The notes beneath the pieces are model-generated. The model had not been told where the DNA came from. It made no database searches and worked only from the letters and a program-made list of their open reading frames with translations. DNA of 64,000 bases, taken from Tupaia tana. Taxonomy: Eukaryota; Chordata; Mammalia; Scandentia; Tupaiidae. Position 1 is the stretch's first letter; each line of letters begins with the position of its first letter. The position numbers and the translations under genes were made by a program. The stretch covers positions 11,915,485-11,979,484 of the forward strand of contig JAKSZU010000011.1 of the NCBI GenBank assembly GCA_026018925.1, read 5' to 3'. This document shows, in pieces, positions 1 through 10,449 of this stretch.

Positions 1-545
1 CCCTGCTAATACATTTCCACCCCCACCTATCCCTTCCCATCTCCCTAAGACCTTCGTCTTTGATCTTAGTCCAGGGCAAACTCTTCAGGGCAATGTACAT
101 GCATCGGAACACTTTTACTAGTGTCAAAGCCTTTAATAGTGTCAGACCTTTTCAGGGTCTGCAGGCAAGTTTCCATTTCCATCTGGCCACGCTGCCGGTA
201 GGGCTGACTGCATGCCCCAGCGTCTGACCCTTCGTTGAGGCTAGCTTTAGGAGATCAATAAACTCCCTTGTGACTTTTGCTTTATGGTTGTTTTCTTTGG
301 CTGGACGATTGCAATCATTCATTCCCAGTTTCTTTCCACTGCCATCAACTCCATCAAGAGCTAGCATTCTTCACCGTCTTCGTATCCTCTAGTGTAGACC
401 AGGCAATCCATTCAAGTTTCTGGAAAAGATAAATGTTTCTAGCAACATTTTTTTAATAATAAAATAACTGCAAGTAACCTGCAGTGCTTAATAATAGAGA
501 ACTGCCTGGGTACACTGTGCTAATAATTATATTAATCATAGTTAC
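1..545. other. low-repeat sequence, nothing recognised
   Basis: No repeat family or gene is recognised. A minus-strand reading frame of about 71 codons (152-367) has no recognisable motif or splice context and is probably chance. Confidence 0.5.
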
Positions 546-580
546 AGTTAACTGGGCACTTCCTATGTGCTAGATACTGT

Positions 581-870
581 GGTTTTTTGTTTGTTTGGTT
601 TTTGGTTTTTGGGTTTTTTTTTAAAGGTTTTTGCTATAGGGCGCGTGCACTCGCCAGAAAGACAGAGAGAGACAGAGAGACAGAAAGCGAGAAATCACCC
701 CCCAGGGGAATGGCCACGCCGCAATCCCTTCTCCTCCATTCTCCTCTTGGGGTCTTGGACACGCACGCACATGCACCCAGCGTGAGTTTAAGCCACCGGG
801 TCCGGGACTCAAACCACAGTTGACTACATGGGAGTCCTGTAATACAGCCATTACACCAACTGCTGGTCCC
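581..870 (-). mobile_element. tSINE-A, full length
   Basis: The reverse complement runs from the gggaccagcag head through the GC-rich body and CT-rich run to an A tail (T run at 581-622). The TSD is gctagatactgt (569-580) and gctggatactgt (872-883). It interrupts the MIR. Confidence 0.9.
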
Positions 871-918
871 TGCTGGATACTGTTTTAAGAGCTTCACACT
901 CATGTTGTAGTTAATTCT

Positions 919-1111
919 ATTTTTTTTTTTTTTTTGGCCAGATCCTGTCTGCATTCTCCAGAGAGAAACCTCCCAGTAGACCATGGTCACATTGTAAGTC
1001 CTTCTCTTCCATTTTTCCATTCTGTTGGGATTTGGGGTATACACACACATACATACCTGACATATTTTTAAAGACATCAGGGGCAAGATTTGAACTGTGC
1101 ACCTTACTGAA
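919..1111 (-). mobile_element. tSINE-C, 5'-truncated, diverged
   Basis: It starts with a T run (919-934) and then the reverse of the C-type 3' body (ccaacagaatgg, ggtctactgggagg). The tRNA-like head is missing. It lies inside the same MIR. Confidence 0.7.
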
Positions 1112-1260
1112 TTTTCTTATCCTTATTTTACAGGTGGGGCTCAGAGAGGTTAAGAAGTTGGCCCAGAATCACACAGGTAGCACGTGATGGGTCCTAAACT
1201 TACAAACAGCAAGTTACTCTAGGATTACTTGGAAAATTAACTGTACTTTAAAAGGTAAAA

Positions 1261-1460
1261 CTGTGAGCTAGCAGGTAGTGTGGTGGTTGAGGCAGCTGAA
1301 CTCCCACATGGCTGACTGCGGTTCAAGTCCCGGACCTGGCAGTTTGCTTTTTCACTTTCCTTCTCTCTCTCTCTCTGTCTCTCTCTGGTCAACTTCAAAA
1401 AAATAAAATAGTGACAATAAATAAAATTAAATTTAAAAAATTCTTAAATAAAATAAAATA
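1261..1460 (+). mobile_element. tSINE-B
   Basis: The head ctagcaggtagtgtggtggttgag and a B box ggttcaagtcc are followed by the CT run and an A/T-rich tail. The TSD is aaaggtaaaa at 1251-1260 and 1461-1470. Confidence 0.9.
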
Positions 1461-1470
1461 AAAGGTAAAA

Positions 1471-1681
1471 GGGCAGTGCCAGCAGGTGGCATGGAAGTTA
1501 AGGATCGGGATCTCATATGGTTGGCTGCCCAACTGGAGTCCTGGGACCCGATGGCTTGAAAATCCCATTTGACGTGTGTGCATGTGTGCTCAAAATCCTG
1601 AGAGGAAACCGAGGAAGAGATTACGGTGTGGCCATACCTCCTAAGTTTCTCTGTCTCTCCAGCAAGTATGCACACCCTATG

Positions 1682-1713
<32 letters not shown>
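1471..1713 (+). mobile_element. tSINE-A, old and diverged
   Basis: The head ccagcaggtggcatggaagtt is followed by ctcaaaatcctgagagg, a short CT run, accctatggc and about 30 A. It abuts the tail of the preceding tSINE-B. Confidence 0.8.
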
Positions 1714-1715
<2 letters not shown>

Positions 1716-1763
1716 AAGTAAACAACTTTTTGCTATAGCAAGTTGTATATATTAATATATATT

Positions 1764-1830
1764 ATTTTTTAAGAATTATTTATTTTTATTTATTTATTGT
1801 TATTCTTCAGTTTGACCAGAGAGAGACACA

Positions 1831-1889
<59 letters not shown>

Positions 1890-1982
1890 GCAAATGAGAA
1901 AGCAAGCTGCCAGGTCTGGGACTTGAACCACAGTTGGTCATGTTGGTCCATTGACCCAAAAACCATGCCACCTGCCAGCCCC
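1764..1982 (-). mobile_element. tSINE-B with expanded CA/GA run
   Basis: The antisense order is A/T-rich tail, ttgaccagagag, expanded (CA)n and (GA)n at 1827-1887, gcaagctgccaggtctggga and head. The TSD tattaatatat is at 1750-1760 and 1983-1993. Confidence 0.9.
1827..1887. repeat. (CA)n(GA)n microsatellite inside a SINE
   Basis: A run of CA dinucleotides passes directly into GA dinucleotides. It replaces the normally short CT-rich part of the surrounding antisense tSINE-B. Confidence 0.95.
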
Positions 1983-2032
1983 TATTAATATATTCTAAAA
2001 GAAGTTAAGTGAAATAAGTATAATATATACAT

Positions 2033-2610
2033 ACTGCTACGGTGCGAATGGGTCCCCCGAAATTTATGTATTGAGGTTTGGTTGTGACAGGCTTAAGTGG
2101 GTAACAATTTAATCCAGCTGTAGGGTTGGAAGTTAGGGCCTTCAGGAAGTGATCAGGATTCGGTCGTCGCGGTGGGATCTCCGTGGCAGAATGGTGGATA
2201 TATAAGGAGGGCCGCGAGACGGGCGCAGGGACATGGACTTGCCCGTGCTTGCTTGGTCTCGCCACGCGATGCTCAGCTGCCACATTAGCGGTCAGCAAGC
2301 AGGATGCTCACTGGATGCAGCCCTTGGCCTCGGGCCTCGAACATGGAGCTAACTTCTGCCTTTTAAATTACCCAGATTCGGGCAGGCAAGTGGCATGGTG
2401 GTTAAGGGCACTGGACTCCCATATGGCCAACTGTGGTTCTAGTCTCAGACCTGGCTTTCCATCTCTCTCGCTCACTCACTCTGTCCTTCTCAAATTATAA
2501 TAAAATAAAATAAATTAAGTTAAATAAAATAATTTTTAAAAATTACCCAGACTCGGGAGTTCTCTTACTAACAATACAATACAGCACTACACAGCACAAT
2601 GCTAGCTACG
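2033..2610 (+). mobile_element. MaLR-type (MST-like) solo LTR, interrupted
   Basis: The 5' part (ggtgcgaatgggtcccccga, then aattta) and the 3' part (ccttttaaattacccag..) match the general layout of MST/MLT LTRs. No internal region is present. A tSINE-B (2383-2539) splits it near the 3' end. Family assignment is from memory. Confidence 0.55.
2383..2539 (+). mobile_element. tSINE-B inside the LTR
   Basis: The head is caggcaagtggcatggtggt and the end ataaaataaaataaattaag. The TSD is 18 bp with one mismatch: aaattacccagattcggg (2365-2382) and aaattacccagactcggg (2540-2557). Confidence 0.95.
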
Positions 2611-3713
2611 AGCACACACCGTGTGAAAATACTGAATGCAGGCATGTTGGAAAGGCTAACGTCCAGGGGAATGAAATGAACTTTCTACTCTAGTCTTCAT
2701 TTCTCTGTGAAGCTGTGCATAATTTTTAAGTGCTCTAACTGTGAGTTCTATGCTCTCGGGCAAGGCAAACTGTTCTCTAACTAGATAACGAATCCTTGCT
2801 GAGATGTTAAGGAGTTAGACTGGCCCGACCCCTCTGCTCCTTCTTAGAAATTACATTTTACAGGAACTTCTGAAGATAAGCCTGGCTCAGGGAGTGAGTT
2901 GGCTCTGGGCAGACCTGAGAGATGGAAGAGGAGACTTCAGGTAGTGAAGATGGGGGATCTTTGAGGATGTCACCGAAGGGTCGCAGTGTCACAAAAGCTA
3001 CTTTGTCATGACCTGCTCAGAATGCCTCTCTCCTCAGCAAAGGAATGACTCCTCTCCATAGTCTGGACTATCCTCCCTGTCCCCCAAGGGCCTCAGGGTG
3101 CTTTAAGGAGTGGACAGAGGAAGGAAAGCCCCTGTTGAAAGCGCTGGATTGAGGTGACTCTGGAGGGGGCAGGCAGGAGTCCCTGGAGCGGGCAATGGGA
3201 GCAGGGAAGGTCCCAGGGCAGGAATCCGGGTGAAGCAGATGGACACGGCACTGTCCAGCTCAGTGATTTCCTTCCTCCAGCCTCGAGAGCTTCCCAGAAT
3301 CATGAGCAATCTGAAAATCCCCCCGGGGCTGTAGCCAGGCCAGGGAACACTGAAGGGGGGTGGGGGTGGACATGGGCTCAGGGGCAGGGGGTTCGGCACC
3401 CACGGGGAGGCCTGCACAGGGGTGTGAGCAATGGGAACGTTGCCGCCTAGAGCAGAGTTGAGAGTTCTGGCCATAAAGAAGCCCGAGGGCTGGGGACATG
3501 AGAAGTAGCTTCAAATATTTTGGTAGACTTTCATGAGAAAAGAGAACACGGTCTGCATTGCTCTGGGTGAGGGTCTTGGTATGTTAAGTGTTCTGTACAG
3601 ACTGGCAGCATCAGTGCTTGGAAATGCAGGGCGTCTGACTTGTGGGCACATTACGTTTCAGAAGCGTGGATGGGCGCTGTTCTATTCACGTTGTGGTCTA
3701 GGAACTAGTGCCC
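2611..3713. other. low-repeat block, nothing recognised
   Basis: About 1.1 kb of moderately GC-rich sequence. Overlapping open frames on both strands around 3103-3514 contain no familiar domain and no convincing splice pair, so no gene is called. Confidence 0.5.
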
Positions 3714-3723
3714 AGCTCTGCAG

Positions 3724-4002
3724 TTTTTTTTTTTTTTTCTTTTTTTTTGGGAGAGGTTTTTGCTATAGGGCGCGTGCGCTCGCCAGACAGACAGAGAGAG
3801 ACAGAGAGATAGAAAGCGAGAAATCACCCCCCAGAGGGGATGGCCACGCCGCAATCCCTTCTCCTCCATTCTCCTCTCGGGATCTTGGGCACGCACGCAC
3901 ACGCGCCCGGCGTGAATTTTAAGCCACCGGGTCCGGGACGCGAACCGCAGTCGACTACATGGGAGTCCAGCGACATAGCCATTACGCTAACTGCTGGTCC
4001 CG
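3724..4002 (-). mobile_element. tSINE-A, full length
   Basis: A 5'-to-3' complete antisense copy with a T run and high identity to the other young copies. The TSD agctctgcag is at 3714-3723 and 4003-4012. Diagnostic sites are mixed: gcgtcc B box and ttaaaa, but a gggacc head and tggcc. Confidence 0.95.
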
Positions 4003-4077
4003 AGCTCTGCAGTTTGTTAATGGTCTTCCATGGGATAAGTAACATTTGGAAACTTTTAAAGCAATTTGACCCTGAGG

Positions 4078-4615
4078 ACCAGCAGATGGCGTAATTGCTA
4101 CTTTGCTGGATTCCCATAGGTCGGCTATAATTTGAGTCCTGGACCCAGCAGAGTTGGTTTTTTTTTTTTTTTTTTTGGAGAGATTTTTCACTATAGGGCG
4201 CGTGCGCTTGCCAGACAGACAGAGAGAGACAGAGAGATAGAAAGCGAGAAATCACCCCCCAGGGGGGATGGTCACGCCGCAATCCCTTCTCCTCCATTCT
4301 CCTCTCGGGATCTTGGGCACGCACGCACACGCGTCCGGCGTGAGTTTTAAGCCACCGGGTCCGGGACGTGAACCGCGGTCGACTACGTGGGAGTCCAGCG
4401 ACATAGCCATTACGCTAACTGCTGGTTCCCGACCCAGCAGAGTTTTAAAAAACTCATGTTGGGTACATGTGTGTGCGAGCCCAAAATCCTGAGAGGAGAA
4501 TGGAGGAGAAGGGATTGTGGTGTGGCTGTCCTCCCAAGTGGTGATTTCTTGCTCTCTGTCTCTGTCTCTCTGGCGAGTACGTGTGCCCTATGGCAAAAAT
4601 ATCTAAAAAAGAAGG
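4078..4615 (+). mobile_element. older tSINE-A split by a younger copy
   Basis: The head (4078-4155) and body (4431-4615) belong to one sense-strand element. It is interrupted by an antisense copy at 4156-4430. Its A tail continues into a GGAA-type tract. Confidence 0.9.
4156..4430 (-). mobile_element. tSINE-A1 (young haplotype) nested in tSINE-A
   Basis: An antisense copy carrying all A1 diagnostic states (gggaacc head, cgtcc B box, ttaaaactc, tgaccatcc). The TSD gacccagcagagtt is perfect at 4142-4155 and 4431-4444. Confidence 0.95.
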
Positions 4616-4782
4616 AAGGAAGGAAGAAAGGAAGAAAGGGAGGGAGGGAGGAAGGAAGGAAAGGAAGGAAGGAAGGAAGGGAGGGAGGAAGGAAGAAAGA
4701 AGGAAGGAAAAAAGGAAGGAAAGAAGAAAGAAAAAGAGAGAAAGAGAAGAAAGAAAGAGAAAAAGAAGGAAAAGAAGAGCAG
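4605..4782. repeat. purine (GGAA/GAAA)n tract
   Basis: About 175 bp of almost pure A/G sequence starts at the A tail of the preceding SINE. The long open frames seen across it on both strands are artefacts of simple sequence. Confidence 0.95.
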
Positions 4783-4874
4783 TTTGACACTGTTGTGACA
4801 CTCAAGTTAACAGCGACCTTTTCCATCTATAGGGTGCATCTTCAGTGTTGCACTAATGGTTACTAGTTGTGCCT

Positions 4875-5000
4875 GATTGGTCCACATCGACTTGGGGGCG
4901 GGGAAAGTTTCTGGGGTGGCACCTGAGAATCTGTGTGTCTAACAAGCTCCCAGGTGATGCTGATACTGCTGGTGTCAGAATGAGAAGCACTGCTCTCGAG
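4875..5000 (+). mobile_element. MER5-like hAT fragment
   Basis: Contains acctgagaatctg, taacaagctcccaggtgatg and gagaagcactgctc, the layout of MER5/Charlie-derived non-autonomous elements as I recall it. Confidence 0.65.
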
Positions 5001-5099
5001 TAGAAGATGGTATGGACCAGTGGGTACGAGTTATAGGACCCGGATTCAAGCTGAACATACAGAGGAATGTTCCAAGAGTCGGCTGTGCTGATTGTAACC

Positions 5100-5310
5100 G
5101 ACACAGCTAATTAGCGAAGCCGTTGGCTAGCGCAGAGACAGTGAGCTCACCGTTTGCTCAATGCTTTACACTCCTTATCTCCCTTAGACTATAATAGCCC
5201 TGTGAGGTAAGTGGTCATACTGTCGTTTCTGTTTTAGGGATGAAGAAACTGACTTGCCTGCGGTCAAATGGCAAAGGCGTTCACTTGTGCTTCAGCTCTG
5301 AGTAGCCGCC
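5100..5310 (-). mobile_element. MIR SINE
   Basis: An antisense MIR core: cctgtgaggtaagtggtcat and agggatgaagaaactgac. The gtaagt-like string is part of the MIR and not a splice donor. Confidence 0.75.
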
Positions 5311-5469
5311 TTCCAGGTGAGGCTGAAGGAGTCTGCCCTTGGGTGGGACTTTGGACCTGACAGCTTACGGCCCCTCCCACCTTGAAGAATCAGGAGCCTC
5401 TTCTCCCATGAGTTCCACCCAGCTGGCTCTCCTGGAACACATGCAGGTTCATCCATGGTGTAATGACAT

Positions 5470-6330
5470 GTGCCAGCAGGTGGAATATCTGCCTAACTCA
5501 GTGAACCAACGTGTTGCCCATGACCAAGGCTCTAGTCTACAAAATCATACACTGGTAACCCATCCATCTAAAGTGCAAGGTAGACCAGTAGATTAATGTA
5601 ACAGAGTAGGAAAAGTTTTGGTAAGGCCTCAAATTTCATGCTGTAACTTCTGTTTAAGAAACTACCACTTTTTAGGTTTTGGTGTACAGTCAGAAATGTC
5701 CATAATTATCTGAAAAGCTATTAAAATAGCCCTCCTTTTTGTGGTCCAGCAGGTGGCGTGGTGGTTAAGGCACTGAGCTCCCACACAGCTGACTGTGGTT
5801 CAAATCTTAGACTTGGTGGCTTGCTTTCTCACTTTCTCTCTGTCTCTCTCTGTTGACTGTATGTGCCTTACACCAAATTAAAAATAATAATAAATAATGA
5901 TAAATTAAATAACTCTTTTTTTAAAAATCCCTTTTCTAACTACACGTCTATGTGAGACAAATTTCTATATACCTTAACCAAATAAGAAGCTTACTGCAAT
6001 AGATTCAGTACAGAAGCAAACATGAGAATCTGCTATATTCTATTAAGAATTAGAGTGATTTGTAAGAATGTAAGATAATGTCATTCTTCTCTCTCTTTTT
6101 TTTGTTTTGGAAAATAGTTATTTTTTCATAAAAATAAACTATGTTCATTGCCACGGGTTAATTCTTGCTATTTTAAATGAATTGATTTTTGTTCTATTTG
6201 TCAATGTTATTTTCTCATATAGTAAATATCAATAGATAGGAACCATATAAACAAAAATGGTTTGGGGGCCTCAATAATTTGTAAGAGCCCAAAACTTTGG
6301 AGAACCATTGACTTAGGTCCACAGCTAAGC
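5470..6330 (+). mobile_element. 3' half of a Charlie-type hAT transposon (transposase fossil)
   Basis: The segments 5470-5740 and 5930-6330 resemble, from memory, the C-terminal transposase part and 3' end of Charlie-family hAT elements. The first includes ggttttggtgtacagtcaga, tatctgaaaagctattaaa and tagccctcc. The second includes the degraded hAT dimerisation region (ttctaactacacgtctatgt) and runs to the agaaccattgac terminus. Many stops and small indels break the frame, so this is a dead relic. A tSINE-B at 5741-5925 sits inside it. Confidence 0.65.
5741..5925 (+). mobile_element. tSINE-B inside the Charlie relic
   Basis: The head gtccagcaggtggcgtggtg is followed by the CT run and an A/T tail. 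The transposase relic resumes directly after it. Confidence 0.9.
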
Positions 6331-6700
6331 CTTGAAGAAGTCTGTTGTGGCCAGAGCCATGGAAAAAAATGTAGACACCTCCTCCCACTGCCCTCCCAGC
6401 AGAACCTCGATCTGCTGGCCATGAGGCAAACATCCCCAGGCCACAGGGTAGGAAAGGGGGAAGGAGCTGTCTCTGGCTTTCTTTCCTGGAATGTGCTCCA
6501 GGCAGCCTCCCTTGAGTGCAGGAGAAATGTCACAGGCTGTCCTCCCAAACGAGTGACGGTGGAGGTTTGCCATCACTGATGGTGCTGCAGGTGTTTGCGC
6601 CAGTAGGAAGAAGAGAGGAATCGCTTTGGAGGGTGTGGGTGTAGCTGTGACACAGGGTGTTGGCTTTCTGCAATCCCTCGTGTTCTCCAACCCACCCAGA
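6331..6700. other. low-repeat sequence, nothing recognised
   Basis: Open frames on both strands here end inside the following SINE and show no recognisable motif. Confidence 0.45.
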
Positions 6701-6713
6701 AGAGAGCACACAA

Positions 6714-6971
6714 GGGACCAACAGTTAGCGTAATGGCTATGTCGCTGAACTCCCATGTAGTCAACTGCAGTTGGAGTCCCGGACCCGGTGGCTTAAACTC
6801 ACACCAGGCACATGTGCGTGCGTGCCCAAGATCCCGAGAGGAGAATGGAGGAGAAGGGATTGTGGCGTGGCCATCCCCCCTGGGGGGTGATTTCTCACTT
6901 TCTGTCTCTCTGTCTCTCTCTGTCTCTCCAGTGAGCACATGTGCCCTATAGCAAAAACCTCTTCAAAAAAA
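6714..6971 (+). mobile_element. tSINE-A (A2 type)
   Basis: A full-length copy with gtcccggacccggtggctta and tggccatcc. The flanks agagagcaca (about 6704-6713 and 6973-6982) form the TSD. Confidence 0.9.
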
Positions 6972-7111
6972 AAGAGAGCACATGAGCGCACATCCCCACC
7001 CGAGCGCACATGCCGGACCGTCACATAGTTTACAAGCTTATGAAAGTAATTATCCATCTAATTGAAGGAAAGATTGCTGTCAATGATGGGCTTTATTTCC
7101 ATTTCTTTCAG

Positions 7112-7220
7112 CATCACAGAGCCCGGAAAAGACCAGCCAGGTCTGTGCTCTCCTCATTATTGTAGACGACTTGTATGAGCCAGGAGGAGACGTTCTGAGA
7201 CTCTGGGAAGAAACATCAAG
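7112..7220 (+). CDS. candidate coding exon of an unrecognised gene
   Basis: A pyrimidine-rich stretch ends in ttctttcag at 7103-7111. It is followed by 109 bases that end in AAG before gtaaag (7221), so acceptor and donor consensus bracket a typical exon length. One frame is open throughout: two bases, 35 codons, two bases. It begins SQSPEKTSQV, ends LRLWEETS, and contains LIIVDDLY. The other two forward frames have stops. The segment lies in a repeat-free island between a SINE and L1 sequence. I do not recognise the protein. Chance openness of a 109-base frame is not rare, so it may be a pseudo-exon. Confidence 0.3.
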
Positions 7221-7591
7221 GTAAAGATGATGTGAGACACTCAAGTTAGGATGGCCACATTCCTTTAGCTTTAAACATTCATGAGAGGGAAATATTTAAG
7301 GAAGAAAGCATTACAATTGTACCCAAATTTTCCAGAGACCACAAAAAAAAAGAAAAGAAAAAAAAGAAAGGATGAACTTGCCCCAGCTCCTTTTATGAGG
7401 TCAGGATAATCTTAATACAAAGCAAAAATTATAGGTCAATTTCACTCATTAATATGGATGCCAAAAATTCTAAAAAACACATGTGCAAACTGAATCCAGC
7501 AATAAATAAGAAAGAGAATATATCCTAAAGTAAGACTGGATTTATTCCAGGATTTTAAGTTTGATTTAACATGAGAAAATCCATTCATGTT

Positions 7592-7951
7592 CAGCCAGCT
7601 GGTGGCTTGGTGGCTGAGGCAGCTGGATCTCACATAGCTGTCTACACATGTTCAAGTCCTGGATCCTGCAGCTTGAAAAACACTGAGTGTGGGGACCAGC
7701 AGTTAGCGTAACGGCTATGTCGCTGGACTCCCACGTAGTCAACTGCGGTTCGAGTCCCAGACCTGGTGGCTTAAACTCACGCCAGGCGCGTGTGCGTGTG
7801 GGCCCAGGATCCCGAGAGAAGAATGGAGGAGAAGAGATTGTGGCGTGGCCATCCTCCCTGGGGGGTGATTTCTCGCTTTCTGTCTCTATGTCTCTCTCTG
7901 TCTGTCTGGCGAGCGCATGCGCCCTATAGCAAAAACCTCTCAAAAAACAAC

Positions 7952-7982
<31 letters not shown>

Positions 7983-8195
7983 AAAAAAACACTGAATGTG
8001 TGTGCATGTGCCCTGTGCCCAAAATCCCTAGAGGAGAAAGGAGAAGGGATTGAGGCATAGCCATCCCCCCGAGGGGTACTTTCTTACTTTTCCGTGCTCT
8101 CTCTCTCTCTTTTTGTCTCTCTCCCTCCCTTTTTATTTCTCTCCAGGGAGTGCACATGTCCTATTGCAAATTAAAAAAAAAAAAGAAAAGAAAGA
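7592..8195 (+). mobile_element. older tSINE-A split by a younger copy
   Basis: The head lies at 7592-7690 (agctggtggcttggtggctg) and the body at 7989-8195. A complete tSINE-A at 7691-7988 separates them. Confidence 0.85.
7691..7988 (+). mobile_element. tSINE-A (A2 type) nested in tSINE-A
   Basis: Has a B box ggttcgagtcc and cttaaactcac. The tail contains repeated CAAAA units. The TSD is aaaacactgagtgtg (7676-7690) and aaaacactgaatgtg (7987-8001). Confidence 0.9.
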
Positions 8196-8564
8196 AAATC
8201 AATTAGTGGGAATACACTATAGCAGCAGGTTGAAGGGAAAATTCTGTGATTATTTGAATAGATGAAGAAAAAAATATTTTTGAAAAAAATTCAACAGCCA
8301 TTTATAACTTTAAAAATGCTTCCTCTTAAACTTGGAAGAAAAGGGAACTTCCAGAATCTAATAAAAAGTTTGTATAAAAAGTCTTACAAAAACATTAGAC
8401 TTAATGATGAAATGTTGAAAGAGTTTCCTTTGAGGCCAAGAATAAGACAGGGATGCCAACCATCATTATCTGTGTTCATCAAGGTACTATCAATAGAAGT
8501 CCTACCTAATATAATACAGCAAGAAAAAGAAATGAAGATACTAAGATTAGAAAGGATAAAACAA

Positions 8565-8745
8565 GGACCAGCAAGTGGTGTGGTGGTTAAGGTGCTGGAC
8601 ATTCCCATGTGGCTGACAACAGTTCAAGTCCCAGAACTTGAACTTGCTTTCTCACTTTTCCACTCTCTCTCTGTGTCTCTCTCTGGTCAAATAAGTGAAT
8701 AAATAAATAAAAGTAAATAAATAATACTTTGTAAAAAAAGATAAA
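8565..8745 (+). mobile_element. tSINE-B in L1 ORF2
   Basis: The TSD agaaaggataaaacaa is a perfect 16 bp at 8549-8564 and 8746-8761. L1 sequence continues on both sides. Confidence 0.95.
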
Positions 8746-9050
8746 AGAAAGGATAAAACAAAATCATCATTATTTGATGATCATATCCATAGAAATCTCC
8801 AAAGAACCCATATATAATTTATTTGAATGGATAGGAAGACTTAGCAAGGTAGCTGTTTTCAAAAATCAAAATACTACAAATGCAATAAGATATCCTGAAT
8901 TGCTCATGGAACACAAACAAGGCATTAATAGAAAAACTGGTGAAATCCAAATAAAACCTGCAATTTAACTTGTCAGTAATCACCAATACTGAGTCCTCAA
9001 TTTTGAGAAATGTACCATGGTTACATTAGATGTTAACATTAGGGATGACT

Positions 9051-9240
9051 TGGGGCTAGCAAGTGGCATAGTGGTTGAGGTGCTGGACTCCCACAAGGCA
9101 GACCACAGTTCAAGTCTTGGACCTGGTGGTTTGCTTTCTCACTTTCTCTCTTTCTCTCTACCTCTCCCTCTCACCCTCTTTTCCAACAAATTAAAAATAA
9201 TAATAATTAATACAATTAAATAAATAATTCTTTAACAAAA
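9051..9240 (+). mobile_element. tSINE-B in L1 3' UTR
   Basis: The TSD attagggatgact is at 9038-9050 and 9241-9253. Confidence 0.95.
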
Positions 9241-9372
9241 ATTAGGGATGACTGGGTGAGGGGTATACAGGAACTCTCTGTACTATCTTATGTAACTTTT
9301 CTATAAATTTAAAATTCTCATTCCTAGGTAAAAAGTTTCCTTATATATATAAAAAAAAAAATGTTGGAACTT

Positions 9373-9615
9373 GGGCCAGTCCTGTGACCTAGTAGTTAAG
9401 AGAGTTGAGTCCCACGTGGCCAACCATGGTTTTAATCCTAGCCCTGGTGGCTTAAGAAACACACTGGATGCATTTGTATGCACACCTAAAACCCCAACAG
9501 GATAGAGAAATGGAGGAGAAGGGGTTGCAGCATGGCCACTCCCACTGGGGGGTGCTTGCTTTCTTTCTCTCTGTCCCTGGCAAGCACACGTGCCTCCTGG
9601 CAACTAAGACATTTG
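9373..9615 (+). mobile_element. tSINE-C
   Basis: The head gggccagtcctgtgacctag is followed by accccaacaggatagagaaa and a cctcctggcaact end. Flanking tgttggaact and tattagaact suggest a diverged TSD. Confidence 0.85.
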
Positions 9616-9862
9616 TTTTTAAATATTAGAACTCAAAATACAAAAAAAAAAAAAAAAACCTGTAAATTGTACTTGTATATACCTGCACCAAACAGGTCGA
9701 AAATTATTTTATAAAACTATGTTGTTTATAGCAGAATAAAAATGATCAAAGTTCCTAGTAGTAAATCTAAGAAATTAGGTATAAGACCTCTGTAAGAAAA
9801 TTACAAGACACTACTATTAAGAGCTATTTAACAAAAAGAACATAAACATATACGAAGTTGAA

Positions 9863-10032
9863 GCTGGCAGGTGGTATGGTGGTTAAGGGCGCTGGACTCC
9901 CCATGGTCGACTGAGGTTCAAGTCCCAGACCTGGTGACTTGCTTTCTTACTTCCTCTCTCTCTCTCTCTGTCCCTCTCCAATCAAATTAAAATAAATAAA
10001 TAAATGGATAAGTAAAGTTACATAAAATAATT

Positions 10033-10034
<2 letters not shown>
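9863..10034 (+). mobile_element. tSINE-B
   Basis: The head ctggcaggtggtatggtggt is followed by the B box ggttcaagtcc, a CT run and an A/T tail that passes into a CA repeat. Confidence 0.9.
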
Positions 10035-10069
<35 letters not shown>

Positions 10070-10070
10070 G
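10035..10070. repeat. (CA)n microsatellite at SINE tail
   Basis: About 15 CA units immediately 3' of a tSINE-B tail. Confidence 0.95.
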
Positions 10071-10449
10071 CACATATATATACCAAGTTTATTGATAAGA
10101 AGACTCAGTATAAAACTAACAGTTCCTCTCAACTGATTTGTAGATTCAGTGCAATCCAAAATTTAAAAAAATCTCTACAGACTATTTTTCTTCCTTCCTC
10201 TCTCTCTATTAATCTCTCACTCTGTGCATCTCTTTTTTTCTCTCTTCCTTTGACAGAACATAACAAAATATAATAATTCTAAATTTTATAAGGAAATGCA
10301 AAAGATCAAGAATAACTAAGACATTCTTGAAGAAGAGCAAGGTAGAAATGTTCAGTCTGCACAGAGAATCAGGGGTCACTAGAAGGATCCCTTTTTAAGA
10401 AGTAGTTTAATTTCAACAAATAATATGCTGCAGGAAAGAGTTCATATTT

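Larger units (their letters stand above)
546..1200 (-). mobile_element. MIR SINE, split by two later SINE insertions
   Basis: The remnants 546-580, 883-918 and 1112-1200 together read as an antisense MIR. They include the reverse complement of the gcctggcacatag end and the ggctcagagaggttaagaagt segment, which is the reverse of the cttaacctctctgagcc core. The two insertions at 581-870 and 919-1111 separate the pieces. Confidence 0.8.
7225..9345 (+). mobile_element. L1 LINE fragments (ORF2 and 3' UTR), broken by SINEs
   Basis: The segments 7225-7590, 8196-8548, 8762-9037 and 9254-9345 form sense L1 sequence. At about 8410-8530 the frame reads FPLRPRIRQGC, the L1 reverse transcriptase FPLR..RQGCP region. 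The last segments are L1-type 3' UTR. Stops and an apparent internal deletion after 8960 make it non-functional. Confidence 0.8.
9618..10390 (+). mobile_element. L1 ORF2 fragment
   Basis: Sense L1 with agacctctgtaagaaaatta, gattcagtgcaatccaaaat and ttataaggaaatgcaaaaga, typical of the ORF2 C-terminal half. A tSINE-B plus CA repeat interrupts it at about 9863-10064. Confidence 0.75.

Noticed and set aside
3824-4330. 168-codon minus-strand frame
   Set aside because: It is a read-through of two antisense tSINE-A copies; similar peptides recur at every copy.
4387-4866. Open frames of up to 159 codons over the GGAA tract, both strands
   Set aside because: Simple purine/pyrimidine repeat and SINE sequence; composition explains the absence of stops.
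5200-5220. gaggtaagt resembling a splice donor
   Set aside because: Part of the MIR core sequence.
8262-8702. 146-codon plus-strand frame as a gene
   Set aside because: Its first part is an L1 reverse-transcriptase remnant (FPLR..RQGC) and its end is a tSINE-B.
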